64,000 nucleotides of DNA from Conoideocrella luteorostrata. Taxonomy: Eukaryota; Ascomycota; Sordariomycetes; Hypocreales; Clavicipitaceae. Positions 12,667-23,914 of this stretch are shown piece after piece. Under the pieces are notes generated by a model that saw only the letters and a list, made by a program, of their open reading frames with translations, was not told the origin of the DNA and did not search any database. Location of the stretch: NCBI GenBank assembly GCA_032433595.1, contig JASWJB010000030.1:124001-188000 (forward strand). The letters are read 5' to 3'. The translations under genes were made by a program, and so were the position numbers. The number at the start of each line of letters is the position of its first letter. Within the stretch, counting starts at the first letter, position 1.

Positions 12667-14423
12667 ATGTCTCAACCACACGAGCCGAAATCATCCGTCG
12701 ACCCCGGCGACGTCGAGAAGAGGAATGCTTACAGTGGGTCGGGCACTGAGGCAGATCCTTTTGTTGTTGAATTCGAAAAGGATGACCCTGGAAACCCCAT
12801 GAACTGGGGCAATTTCAGGAAGTGGTTTATCACAACGATTGCAACCCTGTCCGTTTTTGCCGTCACATTTACATCTTCAGCATACTCCGTATCCGCGAAA
12901 GAGATTACAGAGGAATTCGGTGTTAGCACCGAAGTCTTTATTGTTGGCGTTTCACTTTTTGTCCTTGGATTTGCGATTGGGCCAGCGCTTTGGGGTCCTC
13001 TGGTTAGTACATATGACAGCATTATTTGACATATCCTCGTCCTGTTTGACTCATAAACTAACCATCATTTTCCGGTAGTGAGTTTGCATGCCTGTGGCAA
13101 GCCGATAATTTTGGGTGACCTCTTTATACTAACTTCGCACGCAAGGTCCGAACTCTATGGAAGACAGATTCTCTGGGTTGTTTCCCACATCGTCATGGTG
13201 GCCTTCATGGCTGGGTCCGCTGGAAGTCAAAACGTCGCCACACTAGTCATTTTGCGATTTTTCGCTGGCACCTTTGGTGGCTCACCTCTCGTCAACTCTG
13301 GCGGTGCCATCGCAGATTTATTTCCACCAGCTCAGAGAGGTCTTGCCATGACCGTTTACTGTGTAGCACCATTCCTTGGGCCGATCCTCGGGCCTGTCAT
13401 CGGAGGCTTTATCTCCCAAAGCGTGGGTTGGCGATGGGTTCAAGGAGTATGCACCATCTTTATCGGTGTGATCGGTATGTTTCTCATACTTTATGACTTG
13501 AATGAGCTCAACAAATGCTAAGAATTGCGATAGGTATTCTTGGTGTTATCTTCATCCCCGAGACCTATGGCCCGGTGCTCCTTATCAGGAGAGCGAAACA
13601 ATTATCGAAAGCCGATGGAAAGACTTATGTCAGCGTTCTTGAGAAGAGCCAAGGAAAGAAAAAGCCATCTGAGGTCTTTACTAGAGCCCTCGTCCGCCCC
13701 TGGGTGTTGCTTTTTATGGAGCCCATAGTCTTGGTAGCTTCCCTCTACATGGCCATTATCTACGGCACCGTATACATGTTTATGGGGGCTATGCCTATAG
13801 TTTATAACCGTGATCGTGGCTGGAGTGAGGGCATTGGCGGGCTTTCATTCATGGGTATCGCTGTTGGCATTGTTATTGGATTGCTCTACGCCATTTGGGA
13901 CAACCGCCGATACATGAGATTGTTTGTCGCCAAAAAAGCAACCGCAGAGTCGCGCCTGCCACCAGCAATTGTTGGTGCCGTTGCGTTACCAATAGGCATG
14001 TTCGCCTTTGCGTGGACCAATTACCCTAGCATCCACTGGTCTGTTAGCATCATTCTCTCATCGCCCTTTGGATTTGGCTGCGTCCTCGTCATCCTACCGG
14101 TAATCAACTACCTCATCGATTCGTACACCATCTATGCGGCCTCTGTTCTCGCAGCTGCCGCCATCTTCCGCTCCGTCGTGGGGGCCGTGTTCCCCCTATT
14201 TACTAATCAGATGTACGAGGCTCTTGGGATTCACTGGGCAACCTCCATACCTGCTTTTCTCACCTTGGTCTGCATGCCCTTCCCCTTCATTATGTACCGC
14301 TATGGCGCACCGCTAAGAATGAAATGCAAGTATGCGTTCGAAGCTGCTGAAATGATGAAGAAGATGCAAATGCAACAAGCCCCCGCCCCAAGCAAAAAGG
14401 AGGAAGATTCGACCTCGGATTGA
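12667..14423 (+). CDS. MFS drug/metabolite exporter (DHA1 type), splice or frame problem at first intron
   Basis: Twelve-helix facilitator of the fungal multidrug group, probably exporting the polyketide. Cues are the NPMNWGNFRKW entry motif, the SELYGRQ loop, the RFFAGTFGGSP segment, GPVIGGF and FIPETYGPVLL. Exon 1 is 12667-13002. Exon 3 begins at 13534 after a clean intron, 13475-13533. The junction of exons 1 and 2 is the problem. Joining GPL directly to SELYGR, using donor 13003 and the CTAAC-supported acceptor ending at 13145, is off by one nucleotide. The in-frame alternative, intron 13003-13101, keeps about 15 extra residues between two conserved motifs and gives 532 residues. The gene is either slightly rearranged, unusually spliced, or frameshifted. 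It diverges from the Zn2Cys6 regulator. Confidence 0.85.
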
Positions 14424-16580
14424 GGGAAGCAGAATTTGGGTCACATATAGAGAGTTTGCGCAGGCTCTGGCTGTGTCCTAGGAGGGACACATTATATAAT
14501 TTTACCACAACTGGTACTATGACTGGTCTTAATGTCAGCGCGGCAGGGACAAAATTTATGTACACTGGGCACAATATAAGGTTATTAAACTAGTCTGTCT
14601 ACATTAAGCCTTCATTTAGAGCTCTCAAACTGTCTCGTACTCTATGAACATAACTTACCACGAATTAATCGTAAGCTACGTGCTGCCAACTGAGTAAGCT
14701 CTCTGATGAGCATAGTAAGCGGCCTCCTGCAAGATGGCTCCCCGGAGCCACAGGGTAGCACAAGACAAGGCGTCCTTGTGTGAAGACTGGCGATTGGTCC
14801 AAGTGATAAATCTAGTCGTACATCTATGTTAGCAGATGTAGTAGGACGTCGTGGTCTGAGCAATAATGTCAGAAACCCTCACCTGTGAGGGCATTCATCG
14901 ATCCCCGCGGTGCCGTGGAACTAGTGATGCACCTAAGGCTACTGGAGGGAGAGTATCATGCAGCTAGCAAACTCTTCGCTGCGGGGTAGCGACGAGCATA
15001 AGAAGAGAGGAGAGGACCAAATCTTTAGGAGGTCAGAGATTAAGACCGTCAACAATAGAGTGCTACCTTGCTGCTACGAAGTAACGAATACATCAGGAGT
15101 CTTGTTCATCACTCTGCTATATCAGAACCCAAGTCGTGACAAATAAGGTATGTCAGGGTGGATGACAGACTCAAAAGTCGTGATCCGTTGATTATTTAGA
15201 TGGATTAGTAGATTCAGGTAAATGATGGTGTTGAGAGCTAACTAAGCACGAGTAGCTATCTATGAGAGAGAAGTTTGTTAGGCCTTATTTACAGGTAATG
15301 CCAGTATTCTGGCGAGTGAGCAACTGTGCTGCTCACTTATAATAAATGATCGCGTGTACATTGGCCCGTTTCCCGACGTTCTGCCGTGTGCGCGTATGTG
15401 TTGGAAGGGGTGGTTCATGCAACCGGCCCGTTCTTCCAGCCGGCCCGTTCCTACCTCATCAGGGCCCAACCTTCAAGGCCCAACCTTCTCCACTGGAACG
15501 AGATCATCATCACCAACCATCACAGTAATGAAGAACCTCGCTTGGCATACCCTGGCTATGGAGTTCTAGTGATAGATCATCTCCTTAATTTCCCCTCATT
15601 CTCTTCATTCCTCGTGCTCTGCCATATGGTCCATAAAAAAAAATGCTCACCTTAGTTAGTACAATGCTGTGTGGTGTATGAGTAAGAACAGATCATTTTC
15701 GATATTTCCTGATCACATGAAAGGTATCTGTTAACAGGCTTCGATCCGGCATCTCGTTCGTCTCGTTTTTCACCAATTGCCTGACGTGAGAAAGCCATAC
15801 TAAGGAGTCAATGCTTGGTTCATTTTCATAAATAGCCCGACGTAAGGAGATGCCATTGTTGAAGGAATACGGGGTCGGAAGGTTACATTTAGTCAGTTGG
15901 CACCTGCAGAAGGATCGTTCGGAACGGTGCGGGGCGGTCTAATACTGTTACATTATTTGCAGCCAGAGTCATGGAGCAATTTTATGCAGTGTAAATTGAT
16001 GATATCTGATGCCTTCTAAATCCACGAATGAATCTTCATTTTATGCCTGGATTTCGGACTTAACTAAACTGATGATTTCCTCCGGTTTCCCTCGTTATCC
16101 CGCGTGACCTTGAACAGCTGAAGACCTCCGGCAGCTACGTACTAGCTTGTGCAGCTGCTCACTAATTCCTTAACTAACCTAGCTATTTACGGCACTGATA
16201 TTCCTGACAGGGTCCCTTCCCTTCTCGACCAATACTTCATGACTAGCTTCTGTCAATCTTGATTGGAGAAGCAGTTGAAACCCAATTGGTGGATTATTCC
16301 TGCGGTTCGTGGTAGTGTAGCGTTCGGCATTTGAGGGAGAAGTGCCGGTATGTACAAGTAGAATATGTGCCAGCAAGGTTAGCCTTCTACAACTAGCGCT
16401 GTTTTCACGACATCACTTGACGCATATCAGGGTACATGTTGATTAATCATAGTAATCGGAGAAATTGAACAAATATGTACATATATAGGTTAACTTATGC
16501 TTCAAACATGTTGCTGTTGAATATCAGCCAAACTTATACTCATAATAACAAGAAACTTTATTTAAAGCCATACCAACACC
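14424..16580. other. Gene-poor interval
   Basis: About 2.2 kb without a convincing gene on either strand. Short open frames have no recognisable domain. Minor direct repeats occur near 15423-15447 (two copies of CCGGCCCGTTC) and 15461-15486 (two copies of GGCCCAACCTTC). A TATATA box near 16480 probably serves the next gene. Confidence 0.55.
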
Positions 16581-17039
16581 ATGCGACTCTCAGTCTCTTT
16601 CGTCTCCTTGACCATCGCACTTGGTGCTACAACCAATGCCAATCCAAAACCTCCTCATGTTAGGCGAGACGTATCGGGCTCAAACGCCAGTGGATCTATC
16701 TACATGTTCGGATCGGCATCGGCTTGCCGTGAAATCTTTTGGCAGAGCGGTGCCTGCGGCCTTAGCACCTATTTCCGAGACACGGTCGATCCCAACATGC
16801 CGCTAACTGCCATACCCTCGGAAGTGTTCGACAAATATGGCCAAGCCCAGTATAACAAACTTTGCGGAAAGGTGATAACGATGACACACAACGGTGTGAC
16901 GAGGAAAGCTGTCGTTGCAGATAAGGCAACGAGCAGTGGGCAACTGATTGACATGTGCTTGGATCTGTGGCAGGCGTTTGGCGGACATGACAACGATGGT
17001 ACAGTGATCAAAGGATTCGAATGGTCCGTTGAGGCGTAG
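16581..17039 (+). CDS. Small secreted barwin/RlpA-like (double-psi beta-barrel) protein
   Basis: Single exon of 152 residues. Residues 1-20 form a signal peptide, and Arg28-Arg29 could be a Kex2-type processing site. The mature part has four cysteines (49, 59, 95, 126), enough for two disulfides. The patterns SGACG and VVADKATSSGQLIDMCLDLW match the substrate-groove strands of fungal RlpA-like/barwin proteins. No catalytic residue is obvious. Such proteins are secreted and are often wall-associated or effector-like. A TATA-like box about 100 bases upstream supports the start. Fold assignment is moderately sure; function is unknown. Confidence 0.75.
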   Translation: MRLSVSFVSLTIALGATTNANPKPPHVRRDVSGSNASGSIYMFGSASACREIFWQSGACGLSTYFRDTVDPNMPLTAIPSEVFDKYGQAQYNKLCGKVITMTHNGVTRKAVVADKATSSGQLIDMCLDLWQAFGGHDNDGTVIKGFEWSVEA

Positions 17040-17539
17040 CTGTATCGGTATTGATTACACGAACATGGAACGCAAAGGCTGAGTAAGCGGCGTTATCCGA
17101 TTTTCCTGGCGGAATTGTTTGATCTGGACTCTCGGAAGATACCTAATTGGTATTGTTGCCCGTTTGACATCTTCTGAAAAGGATTTTGGTAATTTCCCGG
17201 GTTACAATATTGTTTCCGGGAGGATCAGATGGTGATACACTACGGATTACTCACGACCATTTGAGGTGGAGACGTGGATGGCTTGTGGCTGTTTGTTTAC
17301 AACTTGACATGCTGGCTCTATCAAATTGTAGGCCCCCGAATGTTTTTGGTTAAAGTAATCATGTAACGTTTAAAATGCATGAAAATTGCCGATAATTCAC
17401 CTTCTTGTAAGGGGAGGAAACCCTACATAAAAACGGCACGGCCCTGCCTATTTGTGTGCTATATCGCGATATCTGTGGCATGTCTTACATTCACTGTTAG
17501 ACTATTATGCATCTCCCAAACACCCAAAAATATACCAAA
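17040..17539. other. Intergenic, promoter of GH128 gene
   Basis: About 500 bases between two secreted-protein genes on the same strand. Nothing specific was recognised beyond AT-rich stretches expected of a promoter. Confidence 0.5.
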
Positions 17540-18391
17540 ATGATATACACATACTTGACACTTGTGTGCTCGCTATCGCCATCTATCACCATGGCGGAGA
17601 ATGGGCCAAAACGAGGACTTGCCGCTAACGAAGACATCCCCATTTCTAAGTTTGGAGGTGAAGATCACGGCAAGAAATCCCAAGTCAACTGGCAGTACAA
17701 CTGGGACAGTACCACAAAGAAAAAACAACCGTGGGCCGAATATGTTCCGATGCTTTGGGGAACACAAAGCTTCCACACCGACCAATGGTTTGACAATGCG
17801 TGGTACTGGATCAGTCATGGCGACACCGGGCACCTTCTCGCCTTCAATGAGCCAGATAGACCGGACCAGGCCAACCTCAGCCCCGGTGATGCAGCGAACG
17901 GTTGGAAAAAGTTCATGGAGCCTTTTGTTGGACATGCACAATTGGGTGCTCCTGCCGTGTCCAATGGCGGATACCAATGGCTGAGTCAATTCCTGGGCGC
18001 CTGCGAAGACTGTCATATCGATTTCATCCCGGTGCATTGGTACAACGACTACACTCTGGAAAACGATTTGGAGAGCTGGGTCAACAAGATTTGCGAACTT
18101 GGTGGTCGTAAAATCTGGATTACAGAGGTAAGGCTCGGAAACCCGTACTTGGCAGGAAAACGGACATTGAGCTGACCGAGATTGCAGTTTCAAGGCTTCG
18201 GCTCAATTGACGAGCAGCAAAACTTTCTCAAGAAGGCAATGCCATTTCTTGACAAGAATGATTGTGTCTATCGATATGCCTATTTTGGCACTGCGGATAA
18301 CTCTAAAGTGCTGCTGGAGAATGATGGGCCGAATCTGTCGTCGCTGGGAACTCAGTATGCTTTTAGCCCGTATGGAGCAGGAAGCCTATAG
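17540..18391 (+). CDS. Secreted GH128 (Asl1-like) glycoside hydrolase, likely beta-1,3-glucanase
   Basis: Exons 17540-18127 and 18188-18391 give 263 residues. The ATG at 17540 begins a hydrophobic signal peptide (about residues 1-18); an earlier in-frame ATG at 17507 would put a polar leader before it and is less likely. The sequence carries the hallmarks of the fungal Asl1/GH128 group: KRGLAAN at the mature N-terminus, LAFNEPD with Glu104 as probable acid/base, FIPVHWYND, and IWITE with Glu196 as probable nucleophile, exactly at the intron. The family acts on beta-1,3-glucan, so a role in wall remodelling or attack on other fungal walls is plausible. Both catalytic Glu residues are present. 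Confidence 0.88.
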
Positions 18392-18961
18392 AAATCATAG
18401 ATCTCTGCTACTGTAGCTGGCCTTGCATTGATTTTATTTCCCCGTGGAGATTTGTGAAGCGCAATCATATATGGTACATGCGGTATGTGGTTGTACTCGG
18501 CGTCAATTGCACCAGCGCCGCAATGGCAACATGTAACAGGAAAATGGCCAACTGTATTACTAGATCGCTGAATTTAGATGAAGAGAATACTCATTTTTGG
18601 TCCCTTGGTTTGCTGCTCGGGACGACAATCAATGATGAATAATTTGATCAGGAACGACGGTCAAGCTTGACATGATTGGCCGATGATAAAATCTGCAGCA
18701 CTGGCTTTTTCGTGTCGGAACATGGTCCGGTGTCAGCTCCACAGTCGGGAGGTGGTGCCGAAAGCCCATGCGGACGGGCATTACCGTACCCTATCAAGCC
18801 ACTGCAGATAGTTAAGGCCCCAATCGAACCAAGCTACTACGGCTGTCTCGCCGGGGGCGTCGAGACACACCGCTGTGTTGTATATACATACCTTCGCCCC
18901 GATCGCAAGGCGGGACAGGCAGAGCCATGCTTAGTACCCTAACACCAGAAGGACGCTTGGA
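18392..18961. other. Intergenic
   Basis: About 570 bases with no recognisable coding or RNA signal. It separates the GH128 gene from the broken gene that follows. Confidence 0.5.
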
Positions 18962-20013
18962 ATGGATACTGCGACGCGGTTGCGGCAAACTAATAAACCG
19001 ATAACTGCAAAAAGTCAACTGGTGTCGCAGCAGCATGGAATTCCCAGTGCGGCTTTTGGCAGACGCATCGGCCGCAAGTTTGGCAGCGGCGCTGGTCACA
19101 CCACCCATAGCCATACTGGATCGGTGAGCCCCACCCCCTCCGAAACCCCCCAAATACCCCAAAGTACCTCTCTGGTCGGCAGGGTAGTGCGCTGAAAGCC
19201 GCCGCTACGCCGTCGTGACACCGCCATTCAATACTGACGACAGCATCTTCAAGCGCCGTAGTAGAGAAGGTCGCTCACTGCACCCCACTGTGGCAGTCGC
19301 TGCGCGCACAGGTGGTGGCGTCGCTCTCTCCCCGAACCTGGGCGAAGACGTTTGGGCGTCCGTTTGGCATCATCTGGGCATTGTACGCGGCAACATACAC
19401 GGCGGCCAACGGCTCCGAGACGGTAGCTAGGCACAGCAACCTGCAGGCAGCCGCGGTAGGCACCATTGTTTTCGTCGCCACGCTGGCAGTCAATGTGCCC
19501 TTGGGCATTCAGAAAGATGCTCGCTTCGCCCAAGCCTTTGGCTGCCAGACGCGCGCTCCGTCAGTCAGGGACTCGCTGGTGAGGGCTGGACAGCTTCCCG
19601 TGGCGCCGACGTCCTTGATCGTGCCCAGGCCAGCCGTGGCGGCTTTCCTGCTGCGGGATTCGCTGACCATCTTTGGATCTTTCACCCTGCCTGGCTTGAT
19701 CATGGGCTCGTCTTCTTCATCGCAGAGATCTCACATGAGCCCCCAGATGCAGGCTATTGTCGGCCAGCTCACGGTCCCTGCCCTGATGCAGGTCGTGGCT
19801 ACGCCGGTGCATCTGGTCGGTCTCGACATGTACAACAGGCAAGGCGGCAGCGTCACGCTGCTCAACAGGCTAAATCGACTGCCTAGGCAGCTCACCTCGA
19901 GCACCGTCGCTCGCTGCATACGCATCATACCCGGATTTGGATGCGGATGTATTGTGAATGCAAAATTACGGACCTACTTCCAAGACAGATGGAGCAGCGC
20001 AGTTGGGAGGTAG
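18962..20013 (+). pseudogene. Broken gene of a conserved fungal (probably mitochondrial-carrier-like) membrane protein
   Basis: A continuous frame from 19219 to 20013 encodes a protein-like sequence with RTWAKTFGRPFGIIWALY, VNVPLGI, LTIFGSFTLP and RCIRIIPGFGCGCIVN. This resembles conserved ascomycete membrane proteins that I recall only as hypothetical, with faint carrier-like features. The frame has no ATG near its 5' end and is closed upstream by TGA at 19216-19218. The N-terminal part seems to continue in another frame (18962-19195, ending ...STSLVGRVVR), so at least one frameshift plus one nonsense codon separates them. I found no intron that bridges the two frames: a GTGAGC donor at 19124 with an acceptor at 19243 gives the wrong phase. 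It is probably a decayed second copy; a gene with an unusual 5' exon is the alternative. Confidence 0.5.
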
Positions 20014-22779
20014 GCCATTCGAAGTGCTTGAGTCGGCGGAAGGAAAAAGGAACAAGATACACCAGGACTGGCCGGGAGATTGACCTCTTGTTGGTGAGGA
20101 AAAAGAATGAGGGTCAAAGGTTGTTATATATGATTATTTCTGCGTGATTAGAGCATGTTCTTTTTGTGCTGACAATGAGCATACTTCGAAATTTAAGAAT
20201 TAGAACTACTGTGCAGCTCTTAGTCGACTATGCTTTTGTCTTCCCATGCCGAGTAATAATTGAGGCACATGTCTCCGTCCTGCGACTTTACTGACTTATC
20301 TGTGCCGGGTGCTGGACTCGTTAACCATCGGGCTTATCCTGTGTGGATCAGCAGTGGGTGTCTTCGCAAGGAAGATATCGATCGTGCGGAAAATAATGAA
20401 CTTTGCTTGGATTCTGTGAAAGGTACCAAGATAAGGCTGTCGTGGCCGACTCGTCACTGTGTTTCCGAAGCCTACTGTAAAGAATAAAACCTTTTGCTAA
20501 ACAGCTCTGACCGGCGTCTTCACCTCTTCAACAGGTAGCGCGAATACGAAGGAGGAGAAGATGTCTTGTTTCTTGTGAGTTAAAACGGCAAGCCGCGTTC
20601 AACGCTGGCTTATCTTGTGGGCGAGTGAATCTCTCCTGTGTTGGGTGAGATACCTAGTGAAACACTACGTCAGTGCAGACCCTTTGGAAGGTTGGACAGC
20701 GGTGCGATGTGCTACCTATAGGAAAGCTAAGTGCTGGTGATCAAGCAAGCAATCGGTTCTCTTGCTTCGTCTAAGTAGCTCAATCGGAACCTCAGGCCAG
20801 CTTACAATCATGTCGATGACTAGATGGTTTGGATCATGCATAATCTTTACAGTCTGTTGCAAAAATGAACCAATTACTCAACTATATAGAAACCTATGGT
20901 CAGATGCGAAGTCTAATGAGTAAACTAAGGTTTACGTCGTATTTTTCACCTACCGGATAGAATGTATATCTTGCCTAAACAATGGTTTCATGCATGCTTT
21001 CGCCTTAAGAATGCACAATCTATAAGACGGCGGTTGCAGATCCTCGTTCCGAGCTGCGAGCCGTTCGAATTCGATGCAGCTGAAATGACGTCGACTTGTG
21101 AACAGCATTGAACCTGCTGGTGGTACAATCATGCGATACGAGTGTTTTATGTCAATACTTCTTTGTTTTGAACATTTGCTGGAGCGCTAAAGGTGGAGGA
21201 GGTAGTAATAAGTTTTGCACATCAGATGAGGCAGTTTATTGAGCCATATGTGCTGGAACAATTCACCGCTCGACCACTAGAGAAAAAGTGTAGGTCTACT
21301 GAACTTCTTTCTAGTGGCTGTACTTAGCGTTGTTCACGGCTATAAAAGGCTTCATGCCATTTCTTGCACTAAAAGTTATGGACTAGGGCTCAATAATCGT
21401 CGACATTTCCGCTGGGGGATGCAGCGAACCGCGCGTCATAGGCCATACATTTGGCTTGGTCCCAAGCGCTGCCACCGAAGAAAATATGCTCGACCGCGGC
21501 TAATTCACATCTCCACTTAACAAGCAAGAAGCATCAAACACGAGAGTACCCGCAAGTATAGCATGGTATAGATCGTGAGTGGCGGATCTGCACCATCGAC
21601 TACTCCATATGCCGGTGTGAGATGTCTCAGGAAACGAGGTCGCCATCAATTGCCGGTGCTAACTTGGTCGAGATGAGCTTCTGCCTCTTGGAACGATACC
21701 ACAAGGTCCGGCTACCCTGCGTGACGTCCTGTGCAGACAACATTGTAGCTCATCGAGCCTGGAGTGCTGATATTCTAAGCGCCCGAAACAGATTTCGCTA
21801 TCTGATCGCATGGAAACTGGGTGCGATGGCGCCCATTAAAACACCGGCTGACTGCCTGCTGAGCCCAGGGTATTCCAGCCATGGCTAATGACAAAGAGCA
21901 GTCCGCTCTTTGGGCTGATTTCCCCATTGCGAATCAGAATATCTCACCAAAGTCCTGATTGGGGTGATGGTGTCCTGGTGCCTTGACCTTCCATGAATGT
22001 ATGCTGCCATCAGTTACTAGGTGAACGCGCAAAGCCTGACGCTAACTGACAGTGCCTCAAGAGGACACAGGATCCTGCAAGTGCTGTTCCCCGCACCAAA
22101 AGGGCGGCGGAATCGTCGCCTGTACTGGTGGCTTCGGGGGCCGTCAGCGCGGGCGATTGAGATCTTGGACAAACGGCACTGAAACACGCGCAACAGCGGG
22201 ATGCGCAACAGTGGGATGCGCAACAGTGGGATGCGCAACATTTTCCTTAATAAGGGAAAGGCTTGCATTGTCATTGTGCGCCATACGAACATATGGCATC
22301 CAAGACAACCCTATCCACCGATTTATGCTAAGAGAAGTGCGGGAATTATTAGCTTGGTGTTTATGGTTATTAATCGCCGCAGAATGGCAGGTGCTTGGGA
22401 GGATCAGAGGCGCGAATAAGACAAGACACGGAGCTTTGCGGTCAACGGTTCACCTCCCATCCGCTCGGCCAAATCTTGTACCGAGTCGCTCTACGGTGTC
22501 CGTGGTCATGAGGAATGGACCAGATGAGCTAGCCTGCCGCCCGGTTCGGTGAAGGCTGACAATAGAACCAGAACTGATCATCCCACCATGTCATCATGCA
22601 TCTATAGCGCTGATAGTGGTATAGAATCATGCCCCCCCGCATCCGTTGCCGACGTGGGGACAACTCTCACCAACGAAACTCATATAATACTGTACTTTCC
22701 CAAGTCCAGCTTACCGAAACAATATGTTGACCTCTTCACATCGACGGATGGACGTTTAAAAAGACACAACACCGTCAAA
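20014..22779. other. Long gene-poor interval
   Basis: About 2.8 kb without a supported gene. Open frames are short and lack domain motifs. It contains a 15-base tandem repeat at 22188-22240. It may hold eroded sequence, but no transposon or gene family was recognised. Confidence 0.5.
22188..22240. repeat. 15-base tandem repeat, about 3.5 copies
   Basis: Unit close to GCGCAACAGTGGGAT, at 22188, 22203 and 22218, with a partial fourth copy from 22233. The first copy differs by one base. No gene covers it. Confidence 0.85.
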
Positions 22780-23914
22780 ATGATAATTAATGCGCTACTA
22801 CTGCTGTTGACTCCATACGTCACTCGCCACGTGCTTGCAGGTACATCCACGCCATCGTCGTACAGAGGCGGCGATACTTCTGGATGCGGAAAGACTCATA
22901 TCGTTCAAGGTCTTGGCCTGTCAATATCCCGGGTCGTACAGTCTGGCGGCACCGATCGAAAGTATTCCGCCCATCTACCCGCCAACTACTCAAAAGATCA
23001 CCAGTACCCTACAATCATCGGCTTCCATGGCTCCAGCAGTATTGGTTTCTTCTTCCAGGTCGACACCAAGCTGGACGAGGCGCGTTTCACTGGCGACAAG
23101 ATCATGGTGTATCCGGATGGCTTAGGCGGTGCCTGGGCCGGGGCCAACTACTCCAAGGCCACGGTCAGTCAAGATCTTCAGTTTGTCTGGGACATGCTGG
23201 CTGATCTGCGTCAGAATTTTTGTGTCGATAGCGCCAGGATTTACGCGACCGGTATGTCTATTGGTGGTGCATTTGTTAATACAGTCGCCTGCAATGCCAC
23301 GGTTGGTGGTGAGTTTGCTGCATTTGCACCTGCTTCGGGATCGTTCTACACCGACAACGACGACAATCACGGTGATTGCCAGCCGGCTCGAGTTCCGATG
23401 CCAATGTTAGAGTTTCATGGCGGATCCGATGCGGACGTTAAATATGGCGGCGGCGAGGGCGAGGGCGGCGTTGAACCTTCCATTCCAAACTGGTATTTTT
23501 TTTCCCGTTCTCTGCATTTAAATTCCCCCACCCCCTCAAAATTCATGGCCCTGACATAAGGCACGTAACAGGCTTGGTAGATGGGCGCAACGAAACAGCT
23601 GCGAAAAGTGCGCTCATCAGGCGGATCTGTTCGAAGGCGATGTGCATCATTTCAGTTGGACGTGCAGCGGTCAGCAAGGCGTCCTGCAACACTACAAAAC
23701 TGATGACCAGAGTAATGACAAAATTGTCCCCATCTAACATTTCTAGCCAAGTGAACCGAGAAGATTGCTAACGAACACGGCCTCTACAGAACATTGCTGG
23801 CCATCGACTGAGATCAATTTCTCGCAGCTTGCGGCTGGCGACACACCGACCCATATTGAAGCCAGTGCTATTATCCAGGAATTTTTTATGCGATTTACAC
23901 GCCCAGAAAAGTAA
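22780..23914 (+). CDS. Secreted CE1 carbohydrate esterase (feruloyl/acetylxylan esterase type)
   Basis: Exons 22780-23492, 23572-23711 and 23790-23914 give 325 residues. The ATG at 22780 opens a clear signal peptide (MIINALLLLL...). The SGCGK motif starts the mature enzyme. The nucleophile is Ser160 in GMSIGG; the acid is Asp217 or Asp219 in EFHGGSDAD; the base is His286 in KHCWPST, which is only reached after the second intron. The C-terminal GDTPTHIEAS segment is typical of single-domain fungal members. No carbohydrate-binding module is present. The two introns are short, with CTAAC before the second acceptor. Likely substrate is esterified hemicellulose; which ester is uncertain. Confidence 0.85.

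Noticed and set aside
14876..14891. Small hairpin with 7-base arms and 2-base loop
   Set aside because: Such hairpins arise by chance in DNA of this size, and no gene ends or starts beside it.
15423..15486. Short direct repeats that could be a CRISPR-like or transposon end structure
   Set aside because: Only two copies of each, with no regular spacing or target duplication. CRISPR arrays are not expected in a fungal genome.
15735..15760. GCTTCGATCCG resembling a tRNA B box
   Set aside because: No matching A box, acceptor stem or terminator in the surrounding 100 bases.
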